Under the pieces are notes generated by a model that was not told the DNA's origin, made no database searches, and worked only from the letters and a program-made list of their open reading frames with translations. Shown piece after piece: positions 29,030-37,736 of a DNA stretch of 64,000 bases. Positions within the stretch are counted from its first letter, which is position 1. Each line of letters starts with the position of its first letter. The position numbers and the translations under genes are program-made. The stretch is taken from the NCBI GenBank assembly GCA_028288365.1, contig JAQBNU010000068.1, positions 1 to 64,000 of the forward strand, written 5' to 3'. The stretch comes from Chitinophagaceae bacterium. GTDB taxonomy: Bacteria; Bacteroidota; Bacteroidia; Cytophagales; Cytophagaceae.

Positions 29030-29257
29030 CTATTTTAGATCCTTTGCTTTTTTATTCTTTTTGGTATTGATATGGAATGGCAGGTACAAAGGACAAAAAG
29101 AAATGAAACTGGTGAGCACAAAAATAAGGGATAATGCGATAAGCACTATTCCTAAAATACCGCTGATTGCTTGCGTAAAGTAAAATGTAATCATCAGTAT
29201 CGCGAGGAATGTTCGGATGAGTCGATCTGCGGTTCCCATGTTTGAAGTTATTTTCAT
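29030..29257 (-). CDS. DUF2892 small membrane protein
   Basis: A 75-residue protein with the DUF2892 pattern MGTADRLIRTFLAILMITFYF and CPLYLPFHINT, two membrane helices and a basic tail. The family is related to the membrane part of YgaP-type rhodanese proteins; here there is no rhodanese domain. Function unknown. It lies upstream of the calcium-type ATPase on the same strand, and two TGA-N6-TCA palindromes lie 105 and 130 nt before its ATG. Confidence 0.85.
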   Translation of the reverse strand: MKITSNMGTADRLIRTFLAILMITFYFTQAISGILGIVLIALSLIFVLTSFISFCPLYLPFHINTKKNKKAKDLK

Positions 29258-29356
29258 GATCTTTTTTAGTTTAAGGGGTATAGTGTGTAATGATTTGTTT
29301 TACCAAGATTAGGCTTAATTCTTTTTTAAAACCATGAGCTATACAATGTCTTGAGA

Positions 29357-29368
29357 TGATCGTTGTCA
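29357..29368. promoter_or_regulatory. TGA-N6-TCA palindrome (first of two), DUF2892 / PepSY genes
   Basis: GATGATCGTTGTCATT. Centre 105 nt before the DUF2892 ATG and 108 nt before the ATG at 29471. A second copy follows 25 bp on, about two and a half helical turns. Confidence 0.65.
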
Positions 29369-29381
29369 TTTTAGGGGTGAA

Positions 29382-29393
29382 TGATCAAGATCA
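29382..29393. promoter_or_regulatory. TGA-N6-TCA palindrome (second of two)
   Basis: AATGATCAAGATCATAC: an almost perfect 14-bp palindrome ATGATCAAGATCAT. Centre 83 nt before the PepSY-like gene at 29471. Confidence 0.65.
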
Positions 29394-29470
29394 TACGGGA
29401 GACTAATCGAACGCATATTTTTTGGTCGAGCAATCGACTTATTTCGGTCATCACAAAAACTCAATTATCT

Positions 29471-30049
29471 ATGAAAAAAATCATGCTGTACAGTATGCTG
29501 CTGTTTGCGATAGCAGGCAGTAGCGGCGCTCAAACAAAAGAAGAAAAAACACTGAAAGAGCCCAGAACCCATCAAAAGAAAATTAAAAAGGAACATGTTC
29601 CTAAGGAAGTGACGGATGAGTTTTTGCTTATCTATCCGAATGAGCCCCTTGTACAATGGTATGCTTATCCATATTACTGGGATTTTGAAATCGGTGAATT
29701 GGCCGTTGATTCGAGTGGCTATATCATAGAATATGAATTCCCCGAATTCTATGAAGTGGAAATACTCAAAGAGAACAAGAAGCACCGCTCTCTTTTCTCC
29801 AGAGCAGGTAAGCTGATTCACACACGTACCACGGTGTCTAAAGAAGAATTACCGAAGATCATACAGGATGCTTTCAACAGCGGTCCTTATAAAGATTGGA
29901 ACGTCGTTGAGGAACGAGAGCTTATTCAATTCACAGAACCAAGTATTCGTGTGTATTCTATTCGTGTCAAAAAAGGGAAACAAAAACATGTACTGTATTA
30001 CGCAGAAAAAAACGGACAATTAATTCAGGTAAAAAAGATTAAAAACTAA
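29471..30049 (+). CDS. exported PepSY-like protein
   Basis: A 192-residue secreted protein. The ATG at 29471 gives a clean signal peptide (MKKIMLYSMLLFAIAGSSGAQ); an upstream in-frame ATG at 29381 overlaps a putative operator and has no signal. The mature part resembles the PepSY-like/beta-lactamase-inhibitor-like fold (PF11396-type): a VPKEVTDEFLLIYPNEPLVQW module, then SKEELPKIIQDAFNSGPYKDW. Role unknown; such proteins often accompany two-component or redox systems. It is 5 nt from a paralogue and was probably duplicated. Confidence 0.75.
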   Translation: MKKIMLYSMLLFAIAGSSGAQTKEEKTLKEPRTHQKKIKKEHVPKEVTDEFLLIYPNEPLVQWYAYPYYWDFEIGELAVDSSGYIIEYEFPEFYEVEILKENKKHRSLFSRAGKLIHTRTTVSKEELPKIIQDAFNSGPYKDWNVVEERELIQFTEPSIRVYSIRVKKGKQKHVLYYAEKNGQLIQVKKIKN

Positions 30050-30054
30050 ATCGT

Positions 30055-30696
30055 ATGAAAAGAACATCTATCGCATGTGCAGTGGTTTTAACCACTATGC
30101 TGTACACAACAAGCTGTGAAAAAGCGGCAAAAACAGAAGCAGAAATAGGGGAGAACAGTCGTGAAATGGCGAAGGCAGTAGTCGTTGCCACAGACAGCAC
30201 GGCCTCTGAAACAACACATTTCTTTAAGAAATTGTTTGCTCGTAAAAAAGTGAAAACAGAGGAAGTGACAAAGGAATCCAAGGCTTCCGTGCAACAACTG
30301 TATCCTGAAATGGAAATCATCGAATGGGAAACCGCTCCAGAGTATATTGTGGAATCCAGAAATGATACCACGGAAATATTCGAAGTAGTTGATCCAGAAA
30401 TTTATATCGTGACGTTGAAAAAAGACAATGAACTCACGAAAGCTAAATTGCATAGAAAGGGTCAGTTCATTGAATCGAGGAAATCACTTACCAAAGAAAA
30501 GTTCCCATCCTCTATACAAGAAACGCTGAAGAAGGGAATCTATAAAGATTGGAACGTGACTTCAGAAGGTGAGGAAATCAAACATGTAGCAGAGAAAGAA
30601 TTGCTATACCGCGTGGTCTTAGAGAAGGACAAACAAAAACAGGTCTTGTATTTTAAAAAGGATGGGACATTGGTGAAGACGCTGAATCCGGTTTAG
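30055..30696 (+). CDS. PepSY-like lipoprotein
   Basis: A 213-residue lipoprotein: signal MKRTSIACAVVLTTMLYTTSC with lipidated Cys21, then a ~45-residue charged linker and a PepSY-like domain (KASVQQLYPEMEIIEWE, FPSSIQETLKKGIYKDWNV) clearly related to the preceding protein. No catalytic residues are seen. It is co-transcribed with the upstream paralogue and ended by the hairpin at 30717-30747. Confidence 0.75.
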   Translation: MKRTSIACAVVLTTMLYTTSCEKAAKTEAEIGENSREMAKAVVVATDSTASETTHFFKKLFARKKVKTEEVTKESKASVQQLYPEMEIIEWETAPEYIVESRNDTTEIFEVVDPEIYIVTLKKDNELTKAKLHRKGQFIESRKSLTKEKFPSSIQETLKKGIYKDWNVTSEGEEIKHVAEKELLYRVVLEKDKQKQVLYFKKDGTLVKTLNPV

Positions 30697-30716
30697 TCTT
30701 TATCTTGTCTTAGCAG

Positions 30717-30747
30717 AAAAACTCAGTTAGTTTCTAACTGAGTTTTT
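30717..30747. terminator. bidirectional terminator hairpin
   Basis: 14-bp perfect stem (30717-30730 with 30734-30747), 3-nt loop, T-run on both strands; lies between convergent operons. Confidence 0.88.
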
Positions 30748-30748
30748 T

Positions 30749-31975
30749 TTATTCATAGCGTAGCGCATCGATGGGATTGAGGCTTGCTGCTTTGCGTGCC
30801 GGATACCATCCAAAGAACACGCCAATGATGGCGGAAAAAGAAAAAGACAAGAGTACAGAAGAAAGTGTAATCACTACCGGCCATCCACCGAAAATAGCTA
30901 CTAATTCAGAAACTCCTATGCCCAGTGCAATGCCGATCAAACCACCGGCAAAACTGAGCACGATGGATTCGATCATGAATTGCACCAGGATGTCTCTGCC
31001 TTTTGCTCCGATAGCCATGCGTATACCTATTTCACGGGTACGTTCTGTGACAGAGACCAGCATGATGTTCATGATGCCAATGCCTCCAACCAACAGAGAG
31101 ATGCCGGCAATGCTGGCAAGCAGAATGGTCATCACACTTGAAATGGCACCGAAAATATTGCTGATGTCTGATTGTGTCCGTACTGTAAAATCATTGTCAT
31201 CGGAAGGTGCCAATTTATGTTTTTCGCGCAGCAAGCCACTGACTTCGTCTACCGCATCTGTAATCTGATCTTCGGATACGGCGGATGCGAGGATGCTATT
31301 GACGTAACTACTGGATGACATCATGCGTTTCTGTACGGTTGGAAAGGGCGCTAAGATGATGTCGTCCTGGTCTTGACCAAATGTATTCTGACCCATTTTA
31401 GAAAGCACCCCGATGATTTTTACCGGTATACTGTTGATGCGAATAATGGCTCCGGTGGGATCAACATCTTCGTCTCCAAATAAATTGAGAACTACGGTTG
31501 TGCCAACTACACAGACTTTAGCAGCGGCATGTTCATCGGAACTGGTAAAGCTGTTGCCTTTGGTTACAGAGAGAGAGCGAATGGTAAAGTAATCGTTGTT
31601 GACACCCAATATCGTGGTGCTCCAGTTTTCAGATCCATTTACGGCCTGCACTCTTTTTTGATCAACCGGTGATACATAGTTAACTAAATCACAATGTTTC
31701 GCAATGGCTTCTACATCTTCTACTTTAATGGTTTGTATACTTGATGCTCCCTGACGTACGCCACCCTGGAAATTTGCACCCGGAAAAATCATGATGGAAT
31801 TAGTGCCGAGACTGGCAATAGAAGCTTTGATGTTTTGATTGGAACCTTCTCCGATCGCCAGCATGGCAATCACAGAGGCCACGCCAATGATGATACCCAG
31901 CATGGTCAAAAAACTCCTGAGTTTATTTCTGCTCAGTGAACGAAAGGCTACTTTAAATAAATTGGTGATTCTCAT
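30749..31975 (-). CDS. macB: MacB-type ABC transporter permease
   Basis: A 408-residue permease with an N-terminal membrane helix (LRSFLTMLGIIIGVASVIAMLAIGEG), a large MacB periplasmic core domain and a C-terminal FtsX domain of three helices (IMNIMLVSVTERTREIGIRMAIGAK). In E. coli MacB this is fused to the ATPase; here the two are split. It exports drugs, toxins or lipoproteins together with the MacA-like adaptor and TolC encoded upstream. Its ATG overlaps the ATPase stop by 4 nt (ATGA). Confidence 0.93.
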   Translation of the reverse strand: MRITNLFKVAFRSLSRNKLRSFLTMLGIIIGVASVIAMLAIGEGSNQNIKASIASLGTNSIMIFPGANFQGGVRQGASSIQTIKVEDVEAIAKHCDLVNYVSPVDQKRVQAVNGSENWSTTILGVNNDYFTIRSLSVTKGNSFTSSDEHAAAKVCVVGTTVVLNLFGDEDVDPTGAIIRINSIPVKIIGVLSKMGQNTFGQDQDDIILAPFPTVQKRMMSSSSYVNSILASAVSEDQITDAVDEVSGLLREKHKLAPSDDNDFTVRTQSDISNIFGAISSVMTILLASIAGISLLVGGIGIMNIMLVSVTERTREIGIRMAIGAKGRDILVQFMIESIVLSFAGGLIGIALGIGVSELVAIFGGWPVVITLSSVLLSFSFSAIIGVFFGWYPARKAASLNPIDALRYE

Positions 31976-32736
31976 GTGGTCGCTTTGTCTTCGGAAAGTG
32001 TCGCAATGTTCTTTAATAATTCGGTGGCATTTTTTCTATCCTTCACCAATTCGTTGGCAATGATTTTCCCGTCCTTGAATACAATATTGCTTTTGGCGAA
32101 TTGTGCGATGTCGGGTTCATGTGTTACCATGACGATCGTAATGCCTTTTTCATTCAAGTGTTGAAAGATCTCCATGATTTCGTAACTTGTTTTAGAGTCG
32201 AGGTTACCGGTGGGTTCATCGGCCATCACGACTACCGGATCATTCACCAAGGCACGTGCAATGGCTACTCGTTGTTGTTGTCCGCCTGATAATTGGTTGG
32301 GCATGGAATGTATACGGTCTGCCAGTCCCACAGAGGTCAGCGCATGAATAGCTTTTTCTTTCCGGTCTTTGGCAGGCACCTGACTATTGTATAGCATAGG
32401 CAGTTCCACGTTTTCCTGTGCGGAAGTTCTCGGTAAAATATTGTACGATTGAAAAACGAATCCAATCTTTTTGTTTCGCAGCTCTGCCAATTCATTTTTA
32501 CTTCTGGTAAAAACATTGGCGCCTTCCATCAAATACTCTCCGCTGGTAGGGTTGTCGAGACAGCCCAGTATATTCATGAACGTAGACTTGCCTGATCCGC
32601 TGGCTCCCATGATGGCTACAAACTCTCCTTGTTGTATGTTGAGTGAAACATCATACAATGCCTTTACCTCTATGTCACCCGTCTTGTAAGTCTTGGTGAG
32701 GTTTTTTATTTCAATGAGTGGAGTAGTGCCTGTCAT
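31972..32736 (-). CDS. MacB-type ABC transporter ATP-binding subunit
   Basis: A 254-residue ATPase of the LolD/MacB group: Walker [10 protein letters not shown], signature LSGGQQQR, Walker [14 protein letters not shown]-loop VTHEPD. The start is the ATG at 32736, one base after the adaptor stop; the longer frame beginning at 32802 runs inside the adaptor gene and is not credible. It powers the permease encoded next, with which it overlaps by 4 nt. Confidence 0.93.
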   Translation of the reverse strand: MTGTTPLIEIKNLTKTYKTGDIEVKALYDVSLNIQQGEFVAIMGASGSGKSTFMNILGCLDNPTSGEYLMEGANVFTRSKNELAELRNKKIGFVFQSYNILPRTSAQENVELPMLYNSQVPAKDRKEKAIHALTSVGLADRIHSMPNQLSGGQQQRVAIARALVNDPVVVMADEPTGNLDSKTSYEIMEIFQHLNEKGITIVMVTHEPDIAQFAKSNIVFKDGKIIANELVKDRKNATELLKNIATLSEDKATT

Positions 32737-32737
32737 G

Positions 32738-33976
32738 TTATTTTTTACCGGTAGGAAATTTAGGCATGAAAGGATTTTGAGCAGGTTGTCCATCTCCTGC
32801 ATGTGCAGAGTGATTGATACCTGTTGCCACTTCTGTACCTTCTGTTAGCGTACTTGTTATTTCAGTAAAGCTACCATCGTTGAGTCCCTGAATGACTGAA
32901 ACAGGAAAGACATCGTTATCTTTTTTGATCCACAGGTAACCGATAACGCCTATGGGTTCTACGATCTGTCGTTTCTGTAGTTCTTCCGTAGATTTAATTT
33001 TATGCAACCAGTATGTTTTCATGGAGTCTGTCATTAAAGGAGCCTGGCTGATGTATTCCACCGGAGGGTGAAAGGCAAAGGCATTGGTAGCTATCTTTTT
33101 GACGTTGCTGCGTTTGGCAATGAAGATGTTGCAATTGGCAGTGAGTCCCGGTATCAATTTTAAATCCGGATTGGCTACATCAATGATCACAATGTAATTC
33201 ACCACGTTTTGTACCATGACCGGCTGGTGCCTGATTTGTGATACTTGTCCTTTGAACACTTCATTGGGATAAGTGTCGACCGTGAATTCTGCAGCCTGGC
33301 CTTCTTTGATCTGGCCAATGTCTGCCTCGTCTACATCTGCTTGCACCTGCATTTTTCTCAGGTCGTACGCAATGGTAAATAATACGGGACTATTGAAACT
33401 GGCAATTACCATGTTTCCTACCTGTGTGTTTCTATTCATGATCACACCGCTGATGGGCGCAGTAATCGTACAATAGCGAAGGTTAATGATGGCCTTGTTC
33501 AATTGAGCTTTCGCCGATGTGACATTTCCCTGAGCGGTTTGGTAATTGCTCAAGGCCTGATCGTAATCGGCTCTTGCGGATACCCGATTGTCGAAGAGTT
33601 TTTGTGCACGCACGAATTCACGACGGGCTTCGGCCAAGGCGACTTGTGCTCTTTGTAAGGTGGCCTGGGCATCGAGTTTAGCCGCATAGTATAAAGCCGT
33701 ATCCAATACCGCCAATACCTGACCTTTTTTTACGTGGTCATTGAAGTCCACGTTGATATGCGCTACAGTTCCTGATACCTGCACACCGATGTCTACCGAA
33801 GTATCGGCAGCCATTGATCCCGTAGCGGTAACCAATACATTGACATCTCCTTTTTCTACCGTTGTTGTTCTCCAGTAGTAAAGAGGTTTCTTGCTGCGCA
33901 TGTGGTAAACTAGATAGATGATCAGTAAGACCAATAAGACCACTACAGAGAGCCACGCCGTTCGTTTTATATTCAT
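32738..33976 (-). CDS. macA: MacA-type periplasmic adaptor (HlyD/RND-MFP family)
   Basis: A 412-residue membrane-fusion protein with one N-terminal helix (AWLSVVVLLVLLIIYLVY), biotinyl-lipoyl half-motifs (VDIGVQVSGTVAHINVDFND ... ITAPISGVIMNRNTQVGNMV), a helical hairpin of ~80 residues rich in Ala and Gln, and beta-barrel domains. It links the ABC pump to TolC. ATG 33976 is preferred to an upstream TTG; it follows the TolC stop by 4 nt. Part of the four-gene MacAB-TolC operon. Confidence 0.92.
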   Translation of the reverse strand: MNIKRTAWLSVVVLLVLLIIYLVYHMRSKKPLYYWRTTTVEKGDVNVLVTATGSMAADTSVDIGVQVSGTVAHINVDFNDHVKKGQVLAVLDTALYYAAKLDAQATLQRAQVALAEARREFVRAQKLFDNRVSARADYDQALSNYQTAQGNVTSAKAQLNKAIINLRYCTITAPISGVIMNRNTQVGNMVIASFNSPVLFTIAYDLRKMQVQADVDEADIGQIKEGQAAEFTVDTYPNEVFKGQVSQIRHQPVMVQNVVNYIVIIDVANPDLKLIPGLTANCNIFIAKRSNVKKIATNAFAFHPPVEYISQAPLMTDSMKTYWLHKIKSTEELQKRQIVEPIGVIGYLWIKKDNDVFPVSVIQGLNDGSFTEITSTLTEGTEVATGINHSAHAGDGQPAQNPFMPKFPTGKK

Positions 33977-33980
33977 GGTG

Positions 33981-35414
33981 TTAATCAATAAAAGGTTTAC
34001 CTAAATAGAAATCTATGATTTTAGATTTCAGTACATAATCGTATGATGCCTGTATCAGGGACATGGATACTTTGTTATAATTATTTTTTTCAATCAGGTA
34101 ACTGGTGGCATCGATGGCTCCGGCGTTGTATTTATTTTCCATGTCCTGGTAAATTTTCTTTTCCAGTTGCATTTGGGAATCGGTGGCTCTCCATTTTTTT
34201 TCAGCAGATACCTGATTGGTGTGGGCTGTTTCGATGGCTTTTCTCAAGTCGTTCTTTGTTTGTTGTTCGTTGAGTTTGGCATTGAGCAAATTAATTCTGG
34301 CTATCGCCACGCTGCTCCTGGCCTGGTAGTTATTGAACAAGGGCACTGACAGGCTAAGACCCACTACTTGACTAAAATTATTTTTCAACTGATCCGAGAG
34401 TGGTTGATTTTCTTTTTGAAGCGTAGTGACCGCTACAGAACCAATTACTGGCTGAGTGATGTCGTTGTTGAGATAACCGATGGTTTGGGATTGATATGTG
34501 GTGTTTTGTGTGATGTTGCTTCGTAAACTGGAGTAACCTGTTTTCAACGCACCTGTCAATGAGAGTTTAGGGAGGCCTGCGCTCTTGGCCATTTTTAAAC
34601 TATACCTCGCAGATTGCGTCGTGAGTGAAGCGCTTTTTATTTGAGGTAAAAAACTTTCTGAAATGCGGGTGATTTCTTCAGCAGGTAATGGTGTTTCAGG
34701 AAACAATTGCTGAAGCTTTGTGCGTTCAATGTCAAAGTCATTCGTGACAGGCATTTGCATGAGCTGCAAGAGCATCACCTTGTCCAGTTGCAATTGATTT
34801 TCCGCATTGATTTTGGTGAGTTCATCCGAGGCTTGTTGCGACCGAACCTGCAACAGATTCGCTTCCGGTAATTTACCGTAAGTCACCATTTTATCGGTTC
34901 GGTCTACTTGTTGCACCGTAGCGGCCAATTGTGCACTCGCCACTTCGATGGCCTCATAATCCATCAGGATCTGCATGTAAGCAGCCATGACATTGAGTCG
35001 GATATCGTTCTTTGCTTTTTCAATGGTCCATACACTAGCTTCGTATTGGAGTTTATTCTGCCGCACGGTATTCAGCAAGAGTTCGCCGTTGAAAAGAGTT
35101 AGCGAACTATTCAGTGCAAGGTTGTTGATGGAAATATTCTGTGTGGTGTATTGATAGGTGTAAGGATCGAGGGAATAACCCGAACTGAAATTATGAGCAT
35201 CGCTCAAGTTGAGGTTGGGCAGTGTAGCCGCTTTTGCCTGTGTCCAGTTGACGCGATTGATCTGGCTATTGAGTTGGATCTGCTGTACGGTGATGTTTTT
35301 TTGACAAGCGGTATCGACACAACGTTTCAATGACCACAAGTTTTGTGCTTCTGATGATATGCTGTTGAATAACCCAACGATGATGATAAAGCGAAGTAAT
35401 TGATTTTGTTTCAT
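33981..35414 (-). CDS. TolC-family outer-membrane channel
   Basis: A 477-residue protein with signal peptide (FIIIVGLFNSISSEAQN) and two TolC-type halves of long alpha-helical hairpins (SLKRCVDTACQKNITVQQIQ, then LLQVRSQQASDELTKINAE and INLLNAKLNEQQTKNDLRKA). It forms the outer-membrane exit duct of the MacAB pump. It is the first gene of the operon; a TGA-N6-TCA palindrome lies 80 nt before its ATG, which ties the pump to the stress island. Confidence 0.92.
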   Translation of the reverse strand: MKQNQLLRFIIIVGLFNSISSEAQNLWSLKRCVDTACQKNITVQQIQLNSQINRVNWTQAKAATLPNLNLSDAHNFSSGYSLDPYTYQYTTQNISINNLALNSSLTLFNGELLLNTVRQNKLQYEASVWTIEKAKNDIRLNVMAAYMQILMDYEAIEVASAQLAATVQQVDRTDKMVTYGKLPEANLLQVRSQQASDELTKINAENQLQLDKVMLLQLMQMPVTNDFDIERTKLQQLFPETPLPAEEITRISESFLPQIKSASLTTQSARYSLKMAKSAGLPKLSLTGALKTGYSSLRSNITQNTTYQSQTIGYLNNDITQPVIGSVAVTTLQKENQPLSDQLKNNFSQVVGLSLSVPLFNNYQARSSVAIARINLLNAKLNEQQTKNDLRKAIETAHTNQVSAEKKWRATDSQMQLEKKIYQDMENKYNAGAIDATSYLIEKNNYNKVSMSLIQASYDYVLKSKIIDFYLGKPFID

Positions 35415-35488
35415 TCCTAATCTTCATGAACAAAACAAAGTACCTTCTTTTTTTAATCGCTAGGCATGATGGATATCAATGGGGAAAA

Positions 35489-35500
35489 TGATCAATGTCA
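35489..35500. promoter_or_regulatory. TGA-N6-TCA palindrome, tolC-macAB operon
   Basis: AATGATCAATGTCAATA, centre 80 nt upstream of the TolC ATG at 35414, inside the 106-nt gap after the CHAD gene. Confidence 0.6.
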
Positions 35501-35520
35501 ATAACGAGGTTTGGATACTT

Positions 35521-36342
35521 CTAGGGCAGGTTATTTAGTATATGTTGCAATAGTGTGTGTATGGATTTTCTATTACCTGTTTTAATTTGAAGCAAGTGTT
35601 GACTTACTGTCATTTTTTGATTCGGTGCTTGTTTACCGTTTCTTTGAAAATGAGTCCATGAAACCTGAAACATCAAGTTGTCGTGCCATTCGCCGATGGT
35701 TTGTTCTGTTTTTTTTAATTGTTTCAACTGTTTTTTCATTGCTTCGGTTGGATGTATTTTGCAAACTATAAAGGCGACAGCATATATGGATTTTAAGTAT
35801 TTTCTCAATCGATGTAATCCCTCGTTGCCACTTTTTTCAGGGATTGATTGCACTTGCTTTATTTTTTCTAGGATGAATTGTTTGGATTGAAGCAAGATGA
35901 CATAATCGCTCAGCGTTTTACATAATGTTTTTACTTTACGGTCGGCTTTTTGAGTAAGTGTGGGATCGAATAGGGAGAAGATTTTTTGCAGGTGTTTTTT
36001 AGCCGTATGTTTTTTTTTATGTGCATGTTTTCCATAGACTGCTATCTCTTGCGCTGTTGCGTCAGATTGTTTGGCCAACAAGTGATTGAGTTGCATTTCC
36101 CTCACTTTGCCAGCTGCTTTGAATACATTGCGAAAAAAAGTCCTAAACTTTTTTATCTTTAATTGACCGGACGTGGTTTCATCGAACAGAAGAAGTAATG
36201 TTCTAATGGTTTTGATGTGTATCCGCAATCGGTGTATGTGTCTGGGTTGAGAAGGTATAGATGAAGTGAATGTCTTTTGCACGGCCTCCATTTCCTGGTG
36301 GAAGTAATGGTAAAAGAGATTTTCATTTTCATTTTTTTTCAT
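35521..36342 (-). CDS. CHAD domain protein
   Basis: A 273-residue all-helical protein (ATG 36342 chosen; the longer frame uses TTG). It carries the conserved basic/histidine motifs of CHAD domains: HIHRLRIHIKTIRTLL near residue 35 and LHRLRKYLKSIYAV near 180, each with His-x-x-Arg-x-x-x-K. CHAD domains bind inorganic polyphosphate and localise to polyphosphate granules. There is no CYTH triphosphatase partner here. It is co-directional with and 35 nt from the nitroreductase fusion gene. Confidence 0.88.
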   Translation of the reverse strand: MKKNENENLFYHYFHQEMEAVQKTFTSSIPSQPRHIHRLRIHIKTIRTLLLLFDETTSGQLKIKKFRTFFRNVFKAAGKVREMQLNHLLAKQSDATAQEIAVYGKHAHKKKHTAKKHLQKIFSLFDPTLTQKADRKVKTLCKTLSDYVILLQSKQFILEKIKQVQSIPEKSGNEGLHRLRKYLKSIYAVAFIVCKIHPTEAMKKQLKQLKKTEQTIGEWHDNLMFQVSWTHFQRNGKQAPNQKMTVSQHLLQIKTGNRKSIHTLLQHILNNLP

Positions 36343-36376
36343 CCTTATATTTCTCTCCAATTAAATTTTTATTCCA

Positions 36377-37393
36377 TTAAAAGTAAACCGCATTGACTTT
36401 ATTTCTGATCGGTACAGCTGGATACTCATCACCGTATCCTAAAATGACGGCCAGCTGTACTTCTTCCGATTCAGGTATATTGAGTAAGGTATAGACTTCT
36501 GTTTCCATCACGTATTTTGCCAATCCCACCGGACAGCTATCCAATCCTAATGATTTGGCGGCAAGCATCATGTTTTGTGCGCACATTCCGATATCAAGAG
36601 CTGCCCATTCATTTTCTTTGGGAGAGGTCAAGAAAATCACTACCGGGGCACCATGGAAAATAGGATCTTCTGCACGCAGGAAGCTAAGTCCTTCTGAAAA
36701 GTGAAAGGACTCTGTAGCGGTTTTTATTATTTTCTTAAGTCCTGATTTTAAAATTCCTTTCGATGCTGCTTTGGTGATTTGTTTGGAGAATAACGTAATG
36801 GTTTCTGCTTTGTTGAGAATGTAGAATTTCCAAGGTTGCTTATTGATGGCGGATGGTGCCATTCTTCCTGCATCAATGATTTTCTCGATGGTTTTCCTGT
36901 CTACCATTTTGTTCTTGTATTTTCTTACTGCTCTACGGTTGTATATGGTTTTGAATACTTCGTTTAGTCCATCGTGATCTTCTGTAAGCTTTAATAGATG
37001 GATAATTTCTTGTTTAATGGTTCGCAATTCTTTTTCATATTGCTCAAAACGGCGCCTAATGTTTCTATGCTGATCTCTATAAGGTTGCTCGTCTGATTGG
37101 TTTTTTTGTATGATTTCACTCAGCACATGTTCATGATCTGTAACCGCTTTCTTTAACTCATACAGTTCGTTACCTGTGATTTTTCTAACCAGGTTTCGTT
37201 CCGTTTTTTCCACTTCATCTTTGATGTTTGTGGTAATGTGATCCATTTTTATTTTGATCGCGATCATGTAGAACGTATCGATTTCATCTTGCCAAAAGGC
37301 AATCTCTTCCAACCACTCGCGACTTTTTTGGTGAAGTGTTTCCAGGCTGTTTTCTAATGAATAGTGCTCAGTATGTGAAGTCAGTAGTGTCAT
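36377..37393 (-). CDS. nitroreductase with an extra N-terminal helical domain
   Basis: A 338-residue protein of two parts (start ATG 37393). Residues ~150-338 are a standard FMN nitroreductase: YNRRAVRKYKN (FMN phosphate contacts), MAPSAINKQPWKFYI, DIGMCAQNMMLAAKSLGLDSCPVG and VILGYGDEYP. Residues 1-~145 are a separate, heavily charged helical domain beginning with SREWLEEIAFWQDEID, predicted four-helix or coiled coil, which I do not recognise as part of any nitroreductase. It may be a sensor or oligomerisation unit. Nitroreductases (Acg type) are also part of the mycobacterial DosR regulon. A palindrome lies 98 nt upstream. Confidence 0.85.
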   Translation of the reverse strand: MTLLTSHTEHYSLENSLETLHQKSREWLEEIAFWQDEIDTFYMIAIKIKMDHITTNIKDEVEKTERNLVRKITGNELYELKKAVTDHEHVLSEIIQKNQSDEQPYRDQHRNIRRRFEQYEKELRTIKQEIIHLLKLTEDHDGLNEVFKTIYNRRAVRKYKNKMVDRKTIEKIIDAGRMAPSAINKQPWKFYILNKAETITLFSKQITKAASKGILKSGLKKIIKTATESFHFSEGLSFLRAEDPIFHGAPVVIFLTSPKENEWAALDIGMCAQNMMLAAKSLGLDSCPVGLAKYVMETEVYTLLNIPESEEVQLAVILGYGDEYPAVPIRNKVNAVYF

Positions 37394-37485
37394 AGTTGTA
37401 TCCTGTTTAGTGATCCATATTTTGTATGTGAACAAATGTATGGGACATGGTCATGAATGGAAATGCGATAATGCACCTTTCCTCT

Positions 37486-37497
37486 TGATTGTTATCA
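37486..37497. promoter_or_regulatory. TGA-N6-TCA palindrome, nitroreductase-CHAD operon
   Basis: CTTGATTGTTATCACTC, centre 98 nt upstream of the nitroreductase ATG at 37393. It lies in the 343-nt divergent gap 37394-37736. Confidence 0.6.
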
Positions 37498-37631
37498 CTC
37501 TTTAGCTAAATAGACTTGCCTTAAACGCCGTGCCGTAAACTAACCTGTTGTATTATTATCACTATTGGTTAAGTATCTGCATGCGTGAACATGTAAGTAA
37601 ATGTTATGATTTATTGAATTCGGGAGATAAG

Positions 37632-37643
37632 TGAGCTTTATCA
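37632..37643. promoter_or_regulatory. TGA-N6-TCA palindrome, regulator gene
   Basis: AGTGAGCTTTATCATTT, centre 99 nt upstream of the receiver-CRP regulator ATG at 37737, consistent with autoregulation. Confidence 0.55.
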
Positions 37644-37736
37644 TTTTTTCGTTTCAGGTTATGTTGTATTATCATCATTCTGATTCATGCACAGATTATT
37701 TATTTTTATTTACCAGCTAACCTAAATTTTACCGAT

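Noticed and set aside
30771-31268. Plus-strand frame of 165 codons inside the MacB permease
   Set aside because: Antisense shadow of a well-supported FtsX-type protein; Met/Pro-rich composition typical of shadows.
32737-32802. Extended N-terminus of the ABC ATPase
   Set aside because: It runs inside the adaptor gene; the ATG at 32736 gives the normal ATPase start directly after the adaptor stop.
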